Assembly (NCBI GenBank): GCA_036346255.1
Contig: CM070622.1
Span: forward strand, 17,696,751-17,760,750
Source: Ampelocalamus luodianensis
Lineage: Eukaryota > Streptophyta > Magnoliopsida > Poales > Poaceae
Length of the DNA stretch: 64,000 nucleotides
Reading direction: 5' to 3'
This document shows, piece after piece, positions 23,330 to 34,967 of this stretch. A model generated the notes under the pieces. The model saw nothing but the letters and a program-made list of their open reading frames with translations. It searched no databases and was not told the origin of the DNA. Every line of letters starts with the position of its first letter. Position 1 is the first letter of the stretch. The position numbers were made by a program, and so were the translations under genes.

Positions 23330-24891
23330 TTAGGGGGGCCCAAGTTCCTTGCTGAGCGTGGGCCTCAAAGCAGTGTGGTGGTCCAAAGACTTCAAAATGT
23401 CAACAATAAAAAAGCTATGGGGGACAGTGAGCCCATGGATTTCCTTCGAGTGTATGAGATAGCCATTGAGGAGAGCTGAAGGGGATGACACCACCAAAAC
23501 AAAGAGTGTAGCCCTCGCTCTCACAGCGGTGGCATTGACATGGTTCTTTGTCCTCCCCCTGTGATCCATATATGCATGGGCGTTGACTGGGCGAGGGGGA
23601 GTCATCGAGGGTGCCCCCACTGCGCGCGTGGGGAGAGGGGGTGTTCTATCCTCCATCCACGCAGCCACACATCGTGATCCCGATGAAGTAGGGAAGCCCA
23701 CAGTGAAGCCCAGAGCCAACGAAGTAGGAGTAGCTGCCCGCATACGCACGACCAGAATTGGCTCCGGTGACTCGTCACTCGCAGGACGCAAGTGCTTCCT
23801 CTTCCTCCGCTCGTCATAGGGTTCCTTGCATTTGAACAACCTTATACCACGCTCGGAGTACACACGGTTCAGGCGAGAGAAACATATGACATCCCCCCGC
23901 TTATCGTGCCCCTCCGCGGTGTAGGGTCCCAATAACTCCTCCGTCGCTCGAGCAACTTCATCTATCGACAAAACTACGCCACCAGAAGAACAAGTCAGAA
24001 ACAATCCAGACAACCTGTCATCACAAACAACATATGCCTAACCTTCCACCCCTCCGTATTGATAGGCCGAAGGCCGTCCATAGGCTTGTCGAGCTCCAAG
24101 TCCCAGCCCATTGACAAAGGCTAGAGGCACATCATGCAAAACTCCTCCGTAAGTTCCACATGCTTAGGCGTGCTATCAGCCCCCTCAACAATAACAACCA
24201 CGCCTCCTCCCCTCGGTTAGCTCGACTTTGGGCGAAGGGATGACGTCAATGACGCTGCCTGATGAGTGAAGCCCCTCCAAAGTGGGAGTGGCGAAGTAGG
24301 ACCACTTCTTCACCTAGTCGGTCTCCCACCGGTTCTTCAAAGCGGGCAACGACATGTACTGCTGCTAGGAGGACTTCACTTGGAAGTTCACCACACCACG
24401 AGATTGGTGTCCATCTTCTTCTTTGGCTGGCGACGCATGTCGTGGACGTATGAAAACAACCGCCCACTCCCCACCATGTTGAGTGCCCGCATCGCTCACT
24501 CCAATATGCTCAAGCGGGCGATGGAGTTTGACGTTAACTAGGTGAGTTCCGCACAGTATATACCCATCACATCCGCCATAAGAGGTGCTGAGGAAATGCG
24601 ATGTCCCACATCGAAGAATGCAGAGAATAGCACAACCTCGTCTTCATGCAGGGTTGGCGTCATCTCCGGGGTAGGAGACCGGATGCCCTCCAGGCTCGGA
24701 AGCCGCTTCTCAACAACGAGGGTCGTGAGAAATCTATCTGTGGCCTCCAACTGCCTGACTTCACTGGTGTAAGACACCTTCTGCGCAGCTTCCGCCACAC
24801 CCTTGCCCTGTTTGACCATGATGACCCAAGCAAAGCACCTCGGGAGTGAAGCAAGCAAAGCACATTGGGAGCGAACTGAAAGCACACACAC
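23330..24891 (-). pseudogene. Antisense coding remnant of the 'putative gypsy-type transposon' family
   Basis: On the strand opposite to the element, open segments in several frames contain LPSLEGIRSPTPEMTP, then VVLFSAFFDVG, AELT-LTSNSIARLSILE, MRALNMVG and GRLFSYVHDM (from about 24730 to 24430). The order and spacing match the N-terminal domain of the antisense proteins found in many plant gypsy elements (Pfam PF04195, from memory). A TGA separates SILE from AMRAL, and later segments (23330-24013) are in a different frame. The gene lies between the interior and the polypurine tract, the same position as the antisense gene in the larger element at 46725-59729. Confidence 0.55.
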
Positions 24892-25364
24892 GACACAAAG
24901 GAAAGAAAGAAAGAGGCGGTAAGAGACTCATGAGCAAAAGAACGAGCGCATCGTGGACCCCCTTTATATAGGACAATGGTGTTTAGCAGTTGCACCAATA
25001 GAAGGAAGTCCAACCAACCATAGGGCAACACGTGCCCCATTATGGCACACAAATCGACGCAACCATGCCCATGGTCACAAAAAGTATGCGGGAAAAGGAG
25101 CACAATAATGTCCCTTTTCAAAGTTTAGAAGGATGAGCGCGAAAACATTTGTGCCTCTTCAATTTCCAAACCATTGCGCCAAACCCCACACGAAAATAGT
25201 TGCGCCTCATCATTTTCCAAACCATCAAGCCAAACCCCACACGAGAACAACTGCCTTTATGAGACTTCATTAGGCCAAAGGGGACGGAGTGCCTAAGACC
25301 TTCGGGACAAAAAAAGGTGCGGTTTCTGCCAAGGCGAAGCAAGCCCTCTATCGTGAGGGGCTAC

Positions 25365-25917
25365 TATTGAAGGGATGACCCACCGCCCCTAACAGCCTGA
25401 CGAAGAACCAAAGAAGTTGGCCCTTTGAGGTATGCGAATGGGAAAGGATGCCACCTTGACATTTTGCCTAATCAGGCAACCACCTCGGCCTCTGCATGAA
25501 GGAGGTCTCGACCCGAAGGGGTCTCCGGGTGAAGGACGAAGAGATGTGGGGAGGGGTGTTGAGATCCCACAATGGACCAAGAAAGGTGACGCGGTGAACG
25601 ACATCCATGGGAGTCCACCATGGACCAAAGCTACCAACGAAGAAGAAAAGACCATAAGACCCCTATAGCCGCAAGGCCTTTATAGAGACACTGTTGTAAT
25701 ATCCTATCTCCTAGCTTGTAATGCTATAAATAGTCCCCCTTATGTATCAATGGGGATGATCTTTTTCTCTGAAGCAATTTTGGCACAAATAAAAATATCA
25801 TTCATTCCTTGGCACCGTTTCCCACACGTTAGGAACCTTGAGACCTTTACCCCCCTCGCACGTAGGTATCGGTTCTGAGGCCCATCTACTTTTACTGTTT
25901 GGTCTATAGCCATAACA
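25365..25917 (+). repeat. 3' LTR (553 bp)
   Basis: It starts TATTGAAGGGATGACC and ends CTATAGCCATAACA. TATA box GCTATAAATA lies at about 25723-25732, followed by the 65-bp leader segment that the 5' copy lacks. By eye it differs from the 5' LTR at many scattered positions, so the insertion is not recent. Confidence 0.85.
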
Positions 25918-25983
25918 ACTTTATTTTACGTAGTTTTGCATGGTGCCCTTCACAACTACTAGTAAAGTAATTACGTAAAGGGG

Positions 25984-26140
25984 CATTTCCTTATATACCA
26001 CTGAATAATTTCGTATGTTCCTTATATGTCACTGATGTCTTATTATCATATGGCTCCGATGTCTACATGTCAGTCTTACAATGAGTGACATATAAGAAAT
26101 CATGCAGTTATTTAGTGGCGTGTAAGGAATTAATCCTAAC
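25984..26140. mobile_element. Fold-back MITE, about 155 bp
   Basis: The left arm (CATTTCCTTATATACCACTG...) and right arm (ending TAGTGGCGTGTAAGGAATTAAT) are imperfect inverted copies about 50 bp long. They share TTCCTTA-TA--CCACT and CTTATATGTCAC. Nearly the whole element is arm, with a short loop. A TTA/TAA-type target duplication is possible, but the ends are not sharp enough to assign the family. Confidence 0.6.
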
Positions 26141-26422
26141 ATAAAAAAAGTAGCAGTGGAAATGCACTCTATTACTTGCATTGCAAAAATACTATTACTT
26201 AAATGTCACCTACAAAAGGATAACTAATACCATGTCGGAACACGTGAATTTTTCTAGGTGAAATTTCCACAATTTAAAATGGGACCTGACTCTTATTTCA
26301 TCATAGGAGGGAAAAAAATCCACGTTATGAAACGTGTACGTCATGTTGATGTCGTTAAAGGATTTAACATGGCGATATATGATATGCTTAAAAAGATAAC
26401 ATCCCCTTTTGCGGGATGAATA

Positions 26423-26496
26423 CAAATTAAGCGGGCATTGTTCGACATAATTCTATAAACAAATTAAGCGGGCATTGTTCGACACAATTCTATAAA
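26423..26496. repeat. 37-bp direct duplication
   Basis: CAAATTAAGCGGGCATTGTT occurs at 26423 and again at 26460, followed in both by CGACA-AATTCTATAAA. Two units, one or two differences. Confidence 0.85.
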
Positions 26497-26499
26497 GGG

Positions 26500-27737
26500 T
26501 TTATTTGCTATCTATACCACACGGTAGCGAATGGTTGGTTGTGCTAAATTGGTTTTCAGGATAAGGGGTTGACTCTTCGAAGGCCCTTTAGAAGACCCAC
26601 AAAAATTGTGAAATATTTTTTTTTTGTTAATTTTTGATGTGTTTGGTCTTGGAAATGTAGTGTCTCACCGAATTTTCCGATGATTAAAATCTCCAAACAA
26701 TCTGTGGACAAACTGATATAGATGGTTGAGACAATGACCATCATTAATACAAGTATCTTCTTTTCTACAGCACCTTGTTTGTCCACAAATTGTAGCATCC
26801 AAAATCAATGAAAAATCATTATCATATATATGCCTATCATGCTCATTTAATTTGACCAAAGAAAGCTCGCTGCTATAATCAAACTTCAAATTTTATGACC
26901 TAGTCCATTGCTAACCACTACACAGAGCCTTGTTTCTGTCATTGGAAAATTCAATGGATATAAGTAGTATTACTGAAGTGGACAACTTGCATCCAAAAAA
27001 ATTGCTACTAGCAACTACTAAAAGATTTTGGTGATGCAATGGTTGTAGCCAAGAGAGGCACTCGCGCTTGCAAGTTGCACACTCGTGTAGACCAATATAC
27101 CGGCTGCTATGCACCACCCAAACCCCAGGGCCCACAGTCCAGCCGCTTCTGATTAGAAAGTTCTTTAAGCCACAAAATCCAGCCCCGTCCTAGATAGGCA
27201 GACAGATCATGACGCGGCTGCTTTTACTTTTAAAATCCCCGGCCATCCAAATTAGCCGATTAAGAACAAACTAACGAGTCACTCAACCAAAAGCCACCCA
27301 AATCCAAACAGTCCAGCCCAAAAGCCACGAAAGCCACGCCGTGCAGGCCATGTACAGCTCCAGTCGGAAACGCTCCTGAACCCACCCCATGCACCGGTAG
27401 CCATCGCCGCCCTCCATCCCTCCTCCAGATTCTCACTCCCAGGGGTCTACACCTCCGGAGCACCAGCCAGGCGCGACCCGGGGCCGAGCTGAGCCGGCGC
27501 CGAGGGAGGGGGAAGCGGCTCGGGTAGCCCCTGTATCAGCAGAGAGAGATCACACTGACCAGTGGGACCAGTGGCCCGCATGGCAGAGCGAAGCTATACT
27601 AGGCGAAGCAGAGGCCACCAGCCCAACCCCTCTCGCCTACTCCAAATCCCCCCCTCCGCAGTCGCACATCGCCACCACCCGCGACTCCGGCCGCCGTACT
27701 ACGCCCAGGCCCAAGCCTGAGCCCTAGCAGCGCAGCC
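26500..27737. other. Upstream region of the U-box gene
   Basis: From 26530 to 27130 there is no supported gene. Short minus-strand open frames at 26556-26889 are unrecognised. From about 27180 the sequence becomes GC-rich toward the ATG at 27738, as expected for a grass promoter and 5' leader. No clear TATA box was seen in the last 200 bp, so the promoter may be TATA-less. A CCCTAG-CAGCGCAGCC leader immediately precedes the start. Confidence 0.45.
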
Positions 27738-30700
27738 ATGGACGAGGAATCGAAGCCCAACCCTAGCGAAGACGCCAACACCAACGCCGCCGCCACCACA
27801 ACCGCTGCAGCCTCTCCGCCGCCGCCCTTGGGTTCGGAGTCGGCGGAGGGGGAAGAAGCGCCGGGGGATTTGGTGGAGCAGCTGGCGCAGCTGTTGGACG
27901 AGATCGCGGCGATCTCAGACTTCAGGAACGCGTACCGGAGGCAGTTCTGCAACCTTTCGCGGCGGATCCGGCTGCTCGCGCCCATGCTGGAGGAGGCCAA
28001 GGAGGGGCCGCGACCGCTGTCGGAGGCGTCGGAGGCCGCGCTCCAGCAGCTCAGGGAGGCGCTCGCCGGCTCTAGGGAGCTGCTCCGGCTCGGCAGCAAC
28101 GGCAGCAAGATCTTCCTGGTGGGATTTCTCACTTAAAGCTTGTTTTTTTTTGGGTCTTGTTTGCTCTGCGCATCTTAAAATTCTCTCCTTTTTAGTGCCT
28201 TTTTTTGCGTTAGATAAGGATTTAGCTGTGGAGTTCAGAGAATTTTGGTTGACGAATCACGAATCGGATGGTATTTTAGCGTGCTATGCTACATAATTAG
28301 ACTTCCCGGTGCTCACTTCTTTGTAACTTGTTGCCTTTTTACCTTTTTTAAGAAGAGAAACAGTGAGTGAAGGAGGGGAGGAGGAAGAGATTTTGCTTAT
28401 TTTTGTTAGTGTAAACCAAGCTTAACGTTAAGAATTAGCTAAGGTTGGACCAGGTTTTGGAATACCTGGGTGCCAAATCAATGCCGGGCCAGAGCAGTTG
28501 ACATTGTTTAGTGGTGTTGAACAAGTCTGTCCAATACCTTAGCTTATTATTGTTTTCGTTTACATTGATAGGGAAGACTAGGACAAACCAAGACAAACCA
28601 AGGCATAGTAATTGAATTGTATACCTTCTAATTTTGGTGTAACCAATACTATACTAGTTTCAAAGATGGTTAGTTTGAGGTCCTACTAGGTCATATATAG
28701 TAAGCTTGGTAACTGCAAGTTTCTATGAAACGTGGAGTAAAAGCCCACTGTGAATTTACTCCATATTAATCAATTACTGCATCACTGTTGCTATTTACTA
28801 CAATGATTTATTTCCATACCTGGGGTCGCACTTGTCCAGCACCGTTGCTATTTACTACAATGATTAATTTCCATACCTGGGGTCGCACTTGTCCAGTTGT
28901 GTGTTTTTTGGGTGCAGGTCAAAACAATGGTACTCAATGCTAGTAAACTATAATGGATGGGAATTGCGAAGAAGTACACCAACAGGATGCAGTTTTATGG
29001 ATCTGTAGCATCAGGCCTTACACAAGAATAGCCTTTTACTTAATCAGCTGATTCAGTTCTGTTAACTTGCGACATGGACTAACAGTAACAGTTATGGAGT
29101 GATATATGTCAACCTAGAACATAATGCTAGTACTTATGCTGGGTGCAACACTTCATTAGAGAAGTAAGCTAAAACTTTTGGATGTATCATTGCCAGTATA
29201 CAAGCTATGTAAGCGATGGATACTGTTAGATGTGATTGCAATGTTCTAAAAAGCGGTAAACGGTAAGTGAGTGATCACCCCACTGCTTAAAGTTTACGCA
29301 CTAAGCAGGCACATATGCGGCGTTGTGAGAGGATTGCATATTTAGAAATAATAATGATATGCAAATAATGTTATGAATTACTTTGCATGAAAATCAAGAA
29401 GAAAACAATAGCATACCTATGATTGTTAGAATGAACTAGCAGCGGAAGTGTTTTCCTCTAATTTTTTTGAACTAGGATATTTTTCACCCCTCCGTGGGCT
29501 GGGGATCGAACCCAGGACCTCACACTCATGCACCCCTGCACTAAACCTCCTGGAACTCACCCAAGCCCGTAATGTTTTCCGCTAGTTAAATTAACACAAG
29601 AAAATTGGTGAATTCATTTATGATTACATTTGCACCTATTTTTAGGCTCTTATGCGGCCCCTTAAGTGCCAAATCTGCTAATCCCAACCGCTTATATGGA
29701 AGCTGTGTAGATGCGTAAAACAGTGCCCAATTGTGTCTTGGGCAGTTGTGGTACCAGAGAAATTTGACGATGGCAGGGAAGAAAAAGAGGGTGGGGGTGG
29801 CATGCAACACGCTAAAGGTCATACTGAATTGTAGTGGAATTAAACTCTTGTTTAGGACGTGCATTTAGTTCATTTTGAATTGAGCCTTTAAGATTTAAGT
29901 TTTACATATAGAGGTGTATGACTGACTAGGTTTTTGTATATAATTTAAATACATTTGAATTTTCATTGCATTTAAAATTTTGAACAGGATATGTCCTGTT
30001 TACTTCTTAAAATACACAACTTTATTGTACTTTAAGCATTCGGTTTCTTTACGCCTAATGTGTATCTAAGTACTGCAGTGACGGTTTTTAGAAAGTAATG
30101 GTAGCGGCCATAAAAAAAGTACGGAAATGGGGTGTCTTAGAAATGAGAAAGTAATTAACGACCTTGATTGGAGAACAGCCAGAGAACTTGGGTTCACGTT
30201 CATGTGACCATTCGAGTGTGAGGAACACAGAGAGAGACTCGGCAAGCTGGTGTGTGGTCTTCTAATCTTCATGTCTTTGCTTCGGTCAGATTGGCTGCGA
30301 TGTGAGATATGCCCATGATTTCTGGCTGAAGGAAAGAAACCTCCAACGAGGCCTGGGCACTGCACAAAATGCGCAGCTGTGGTATTTAAGTTGTGGACTA
30401 GGGTATTCCTTTTGTTGTGGACTTCGGCCAGGATGGTCACTAGGGCCTCTCGGCCCTGGTTCTGCCCCTGGTCTGTTCTTGTTTATAGACTTTAATCAAC
30501 ATATCATAACATTGATGTACAATGATCTTGTGGACTAGTTAATTAAGGCAGTTTTATCTTTAGACCCCCCCCCCCCCCCTAATTTATTGAGTTTTTGGGC
30601 CAATATATATACTGCTATATGGGCATGACCGCATGTTGGTAAAAATGGAACAGTTATTGATGGTCAAGTTTGTCGTCACCTTCCTTTCAAGAACTTCTAC

Positions 30701-32900
30701 CAGTTTGTTCATGAAAAATTAGTAAGGTTGTGTAGTTGAGTGGGCTTGATGTCTCTTGATACTTGTACCTTAATGAACATTAAATATTGTCTTCCGTAGA
30801 TCCCCTCCAAAGCAGATCGCTTCTGTGGCTATTTTTTTATGCTTTTCAACTATTTTTGCACTCAGTACGTATTTAAACAATAGATACACAATCATGGCCA
30901 TTTTCTAATAATAAGTGGTTCCCCTGTTTGCAGGTTATTGAGAGAGAGAAAATAATCCAGACTTTCCAGGATATTACTGCAAGGCTTGAACAAGCCTTAG
31001 CTGGTATCTCGTTTGATGAGCTTGACATATCAGATGAAGTAAGGGAACAGGTAGACCAATATATTCTCGACTCGAGAGTGTTTTTTCTATTTACAATAAT
31101 ACCGTCTAAAAGCTTTTCTTGCCCTGTTTGCCTTGTTTTGTTTTACAACTGGAGCTAAAACATGTGTAATGTTGTGCAGGTTGAACTGGTGCATGCTCAG
31201 TTCAAAAGAGCTAAAGAACGAACAGATACATCTGATGATGATCTCTTTAATGATCTGATGTTTGTCTATAATTCAAGCACCAATGCTAATGTTGACCCAG
31301 ATATTCTTCGAAGGTTATCTGAGAAGCTGCAGCTTGTCACCATATCTGACCTCAATCAAGAATCATTAACCTTGCATGAGATGGCTATAGGGGGGGATCC
31401 TGGTGCAGTTGTTGAGAAGATGTCAATGCTGCTGAAAACGATCAAGGATTTTGTGCAGACTCAAGACCCTGTAATTGGCATCCTAGCTAGTACAACAGAC
31501 CTTGCCCCAAAAGACAACTCGACGTCTCCTATTGTTCCGGATGATTTCCGTTGCCCAATATCACTGGATCTAATGAAAGACCCAGTTATTGTTGCCACCG
31601 GGCAGGTCTCTGCTTAACTTATTTTTGTTTCATATCAATCTGTAGAGTTCCCATTTGCAATTTGACTCACAATAATTCCTTGAAAATGCATGTACAGACT
31701 TATGAGCGAGGTTGCATAGAGAGATGGTTGGAGGCTGGGCACGACACCTGTCCAAAAACACAGCAGAAGCTTCCCAATAAGTCTCTAACCCCAAATTATG
31801 TCCTTCGCAGCCTCATAGCTCAATGGTGCGAAGCAAATAGTATGGAGCCGCCAAAACGCACTGCTCAACTTAGTAATGCGCCAGCATCATGTACCGCTTC
31901 TGAGCACAGTAAAGTTATTGAGCTTCTTCAGAAATTATCATCCCAGAATCTTGTAGACCAACGTGGAGCTGCAGGTATGCTTCGTCAGTTTGCCAAGCGT
32001 AGTGCTGAAAATCGTGCTTGTATAGGAGATGCTGGTGCTATTCCTATTCTTGTCAGCTTGCTATCGACAACTGATGTTAGCACGCAGGAACATGTAGTTA
32101 CTGCTCTGTTGAATCTTTCTATTTATGAAGAGAACAAGGCAAGAATAATTACCTCCGGAGCTGTTCCTGGAATTGTACATGTGCTAAAGAGGGGAAGCAT
32201 GGAGGCTCGGGAGAATTCAGCCGCCACACTGTTCAGCCTATCACTTGTGGATGAGAACAAGGTGATAATTGGGGCTTCTGGGGCAATTCCAGCTCTCGTA
32301 CTGCTGTTGAGTAATGGAAGTCAACGGGGTAAAAAGGATGCGGCAACAGCACTATTTAACCTGTGTATCTATCAGGGCAACAAGGGTAAAGCTGTTAGAG
32401 CTGGATTGGTCCCTATACTACTAGAACTTCTTACGGAGATTGAAAATGGAATGGTGGACGAGGCCCTTGCTATATTGGCAATTCTCTCAAGCCACCCTGA
32501 GGGAAAAGCAGCTATTAGTGCTGCTGCTGCCATACCAATTCTGGTTGGAGTTATCAGAAATGGATCCTCAAGGAACAAGGAAAATGCAGCCGCTGTTCTG
32601 GTGCATCTCTGTAATGGCGAACAGCAGCAACAGCATCTTGCTGAAGCACAGGAACAGGGCGCCGTGTCCTTGCTGGAGGAGTTAGCACAAAGTGGCACAG
32701 ACAGAGGAAAGAGGAAGGCGATCCAGCTTCTTGAACGAATGAATAGGTTCCTAAAGCAGCAGAGTCAAGCCCAAGCAGAGGCGATGGTACAGGCTCATGC
32801 TCAGGCTCAAACCCCGGTCCAGGTTCTGGTTCAAGCTCAAGCAGAGATGCAAGTAGAGCAATCACTGCTTCCTACTTCCTCACATGTTCCTGATAGATGA
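27738..32900 (+). CDS. U-box/ARM-repeat E3 ubiquitin ligase, SPL11/PUB12-14 clade (4 exons, 708 aa)
   Basis: Exons 27738-28118, 30934-31050, 31180-31605 and 31698-32900 join with GT-AG borders, all in phase 0, into 708 codons ending TGA. The ATG context is CAGCCATGG. Residues 1-45 are Ala/Pro/Thr-rich. The U-box N-terminal domain follows, with [20 protein letters not shown]. The U-box is at about 283-356 ([16 protein letters not shown], then GQTYER across the exon 3/4 junction, [19 protein letters not shown]). ARM repeats span about 378-655. The last 50 residues are a Gln/Ala-rich tail. U-box proteins transfer ubiquitin from E2 to substrates without zinc. In rice, SPL11 restrains cell death and defence, and Arabidopsis PUB12/13 target immune receptors. 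The exact orthologue is not decided. The reading frame looks intact. Confidence 0.93.
28788..28896. repeat. Tandem duplication within intron 1
   Basis: Two copies of a unit of about 56 bp starting TTGCTATTTACTACAATGAT and containing TACCTGGGGTCGCACTTGTC, nearly identical. This is recent by appearance. Confidence 0.85.
29455..29590 (-). mobile_element. tRNA-derived SINE-like fragment in intron 1
   Basis: On the minus strand, GGTTTAGTGCAGG (A-box-like, about 29549-29537) is followed about 30 bp later by GGTTCGATCCC (B box, about 29515-29505) and then a short tail toward 29455. This is the internal pol III promoter layout of plant SINEs. The predicted cloverleaf is incomplete, so I do not call a tRNA. 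No target duplication was identified. Confidence 0.5.
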
Positions 32901-33270
32901 GGTGATTGATCATCAGCATATTTTGTCTAGATAGTGGTTTGTTTTTGGCCGAGGCTGGCAGGTGGAAGATCACCTGCAATTCCTAGTGTGGAGGGGTGTG
33001 GTTTTTGTTGTACAATCCGAATCAGGAAGTCCCATCAGGGCGATTTAGGGCCATGCGCATGTTAACCTGTGCGCGTGTGTATCGTTCGTACAATGATTGA
33101 ATGTAGGATCCTCGAGTTTTAGGGAGGTGTCGTCGTACTTGTACCCGGTACCTAGTACAGGACTAATTTGTGGCTTCCTAGGTTGATAATCTTACATGCC
33201 TGACAGAGTTTCAGTAAAGCATTAGTTCAAGTGTTTGTTCAGCTCAATTTCTGTTCTAAATATTATGTTA
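32901..33270 (+). other. Probable 3' UTR of the U-box gene
   Basis: T/G-rich sequence follows the TGA with no open frame. AATAAA-like signals are weak; CAGTAAAGC near 33211 is a possible variant. The end of transcription cannot be set from sequence alone. Confidence 0.4.
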
Positions 33271-33397
33271 GAGAATGGCTGGAGAATGGAGGGTATTTAA
33301 CATGGACTGTTCTTCACCTGTCCTGTTTCCTCCATAACTCCCATATGTACATGTTATGTACGTTACTTTTTAAAAAAACAATGCGATGAGATCTTGA

Positions 33398-33450
33398 GCA
33401 ATTCTGTCCGCATGTTGTTGTAGCAATTCTGTCCGCATGTTGTTGTAGTG
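33398..33450. repeat. 26-bp tandem duplication
   Basis: GCAATTCTGTCCGCATGTTG is present twice in direct succession, each copy followed by TTGTAG. Two perfect units. Confidence 0.85.
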
Positions 33451-33939
33451 AATCCGCCCGGGAATACTGTAGCCAGCCCAGGCAAAGAATCTACCTGGAT
33501 ATCGATCAACTCAGCGCGTCCTGTCAGGACAATCGTCCGTTTCTTCAGGTTGTGTTTCGTGCTGAATCTATCTGGATTCTTGATGCATCTGATCTAACTG
33601 ACCCTTGCATTTTCCCAACAGATGTATACGTACATACACACACTCTGACACAAATACATACTGCATCGCAGGAGTTGATGTGTCGTGTACACATGACAGC
33701 ACGGCAGCTGTCTCAGGGACAGGACCTGCCTGCGCATCATGGGCGCTGTCCAGCCCGGTGCCCACGCACCGGCCGGAGCATGCAGAAACAGCGGAAGCAG
33801 TCAGCGAGTTAGGCCACACTACCTTCTGTCTCAAGACACTTGTCATGGCGATGGCCGAAAGCGGTCACGCCGATGACTCGGGCCACATGCGTGTGCCTCT
33901 TAACTTTCCCTTCGTCAATGACCAGAGAGAGAGGGGGAC

Positions 33940-34110
33940 GAACCAGCAATTATATGCAAGAGACCGAGTGGTCGAGAAAGCCCGTTTGGGTTCGATCTGG
34001 GATCGAATTCGCACGTCTCATCAGTTTATTTAGAAATAGTATATGTATATGTGAGTGTGTAGTGGTTAAAACGTATATCTGTGTTCTGTAAAATTTAACC
34101 TCGCTCTAGT
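33940..34110 (+). mobile_element. Possible SINE-like sequence
   Basis: CCGAGTGGTCGAG (A-box-like, about 33966) is followed about 20 bp later by GGGTTCGATCTGGG (B-box-like, about 33988). A T/G-rich tail is followed by GTAGTGGTTAAAACG. The spacing is shorter than usual. The overlapping open frame at 33605-34033 is not a convincing protein. Confidence 0.3.
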
Positions 34111-34967
34111 TTAAACGTGTATCTAGAACACACTCACATGTATGTGGTGTATGTACATCCCCGTGTGCTCTAAATGAAAAAAACAATTATATGCGAAGTC
34201 CGGCCGTCAAAGTGAGCGAGGTTTTCAGAGCCTGATGTGACTGGCAGAGATCCAAGTGCTAACTAACGTCGTTGACGCCAGGGGCCAAGAGATCGATGGA
34301 TCATATAATATTTGGATTTTAGAAGCAGTGAAATCCGTGGCATGTGCAATCGCACTGTAGATCATTAGTTTCCTGGTCATGCATTTTCGCAGAACCTTTC
34401 ACTAATTGCATGGTTGTTTTCACCATTAATTAGATTGTGCCACTGTTGAGTACACTAGTACCATTTTAAGCTAACCTTCCCTACTTATCAAACCCTTCAC
34501 GGTAAGTATATTACACACCATTTGATACAAGCTACATAAGCAACCAGAGACTGCTAGCTTTTCTGATTTTCATTGTACTTTTGTATCGCTCCTCATTAAT
34601 TGAGAAGCAGCATAGACCTACTAGACAAGAGTCTACTGATGCTGCTTACAAACTAAATAGATGTGTGAGTACGTGCCTTTCCAACTCGAACCCACCTGCC
34701 AATGTCGCGCCCGCGGTTGAATTATTTGGCGTTTTCCACAATATAATGGCATGCCTCGCATCGCATCGTATTATTGCCATCTGATTGATTGCACCCGGCG
34801 GCCCGCGTCGTTGTCTGTAACAACTAACAACTACTTACCGCGTCGACGATTGTTCGGTTTTGGCCAATGGAGCTGAAAAACTTCAGCTCGAATCGCTTCA
34901 AGAGTAGAAAAGACGCCAGTTTCAAATTAACACAGCAACTGTTACTGCTGCTTCATTAAAGAAAAGA

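Larger units (their letters stand above)
22209..25917 (+). mobile_element. Non-autonomous LTR retrotransposon with an antisense gene remnant
   Basis: Two LTRs (22209-22690 and 25365-25917) enclose 2.7 kb and are flanked by the exact 5-bp duplication ACTTT (22204-22208 and 25918-25922). A primer-site-like TTTGACGTCATTCGTGGGGA follows the 5' LTR. A purine-rich GTGAGGGGCTAC precedes the 3' LTR. The interior has only a short gag-leader-like open frame on the plus strand and a decayed antisense coding region on the minus strand. No protease, reverse transcriptase or integrase is present, so it depended on a relative. The 3' LTR begins TA instead of TG, a G-to-A change. Confidence 0.85.
28119..30933 (+). 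other. Intron 1 of the U-box gene (2.8 kb)
   Basis: It begins GTGGGATTTC and ends CCCCTGTTTGCAG. It is A/T-rich, unlike exon 1. Besides the duplication at 28788-28896, a SINE-like piece near 29490 and a run of 15 C at 30565-30579, no other element is recognised. Minus-strand open frames at 29586-29864 and 30066-30440 are not supported as genes. Confidence 0.85.

Noticed and set aside
23330..24013. Minus-strand 227-codon open frame as a host gene
   Set aside because: It lies wholly inside an LTR retrotransposon with clear LTRs and target duplications, and is in the antisense cargo position, so it is treated as part of that remnant.
29490..29560. Possible tRNA gene on the minus strand in intron 1
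   Set aside because: A- and B-box-like motifs are present, but acceptor and anticodon stems do not form, so SINE-like is the better description.
33605..34033. Plus-strand 142-codon open frame downstream of the U-box gene
   Set aside because: It contains a CA-rich simple repeat and ends in a SINE-like sequence. The translation has no family features.
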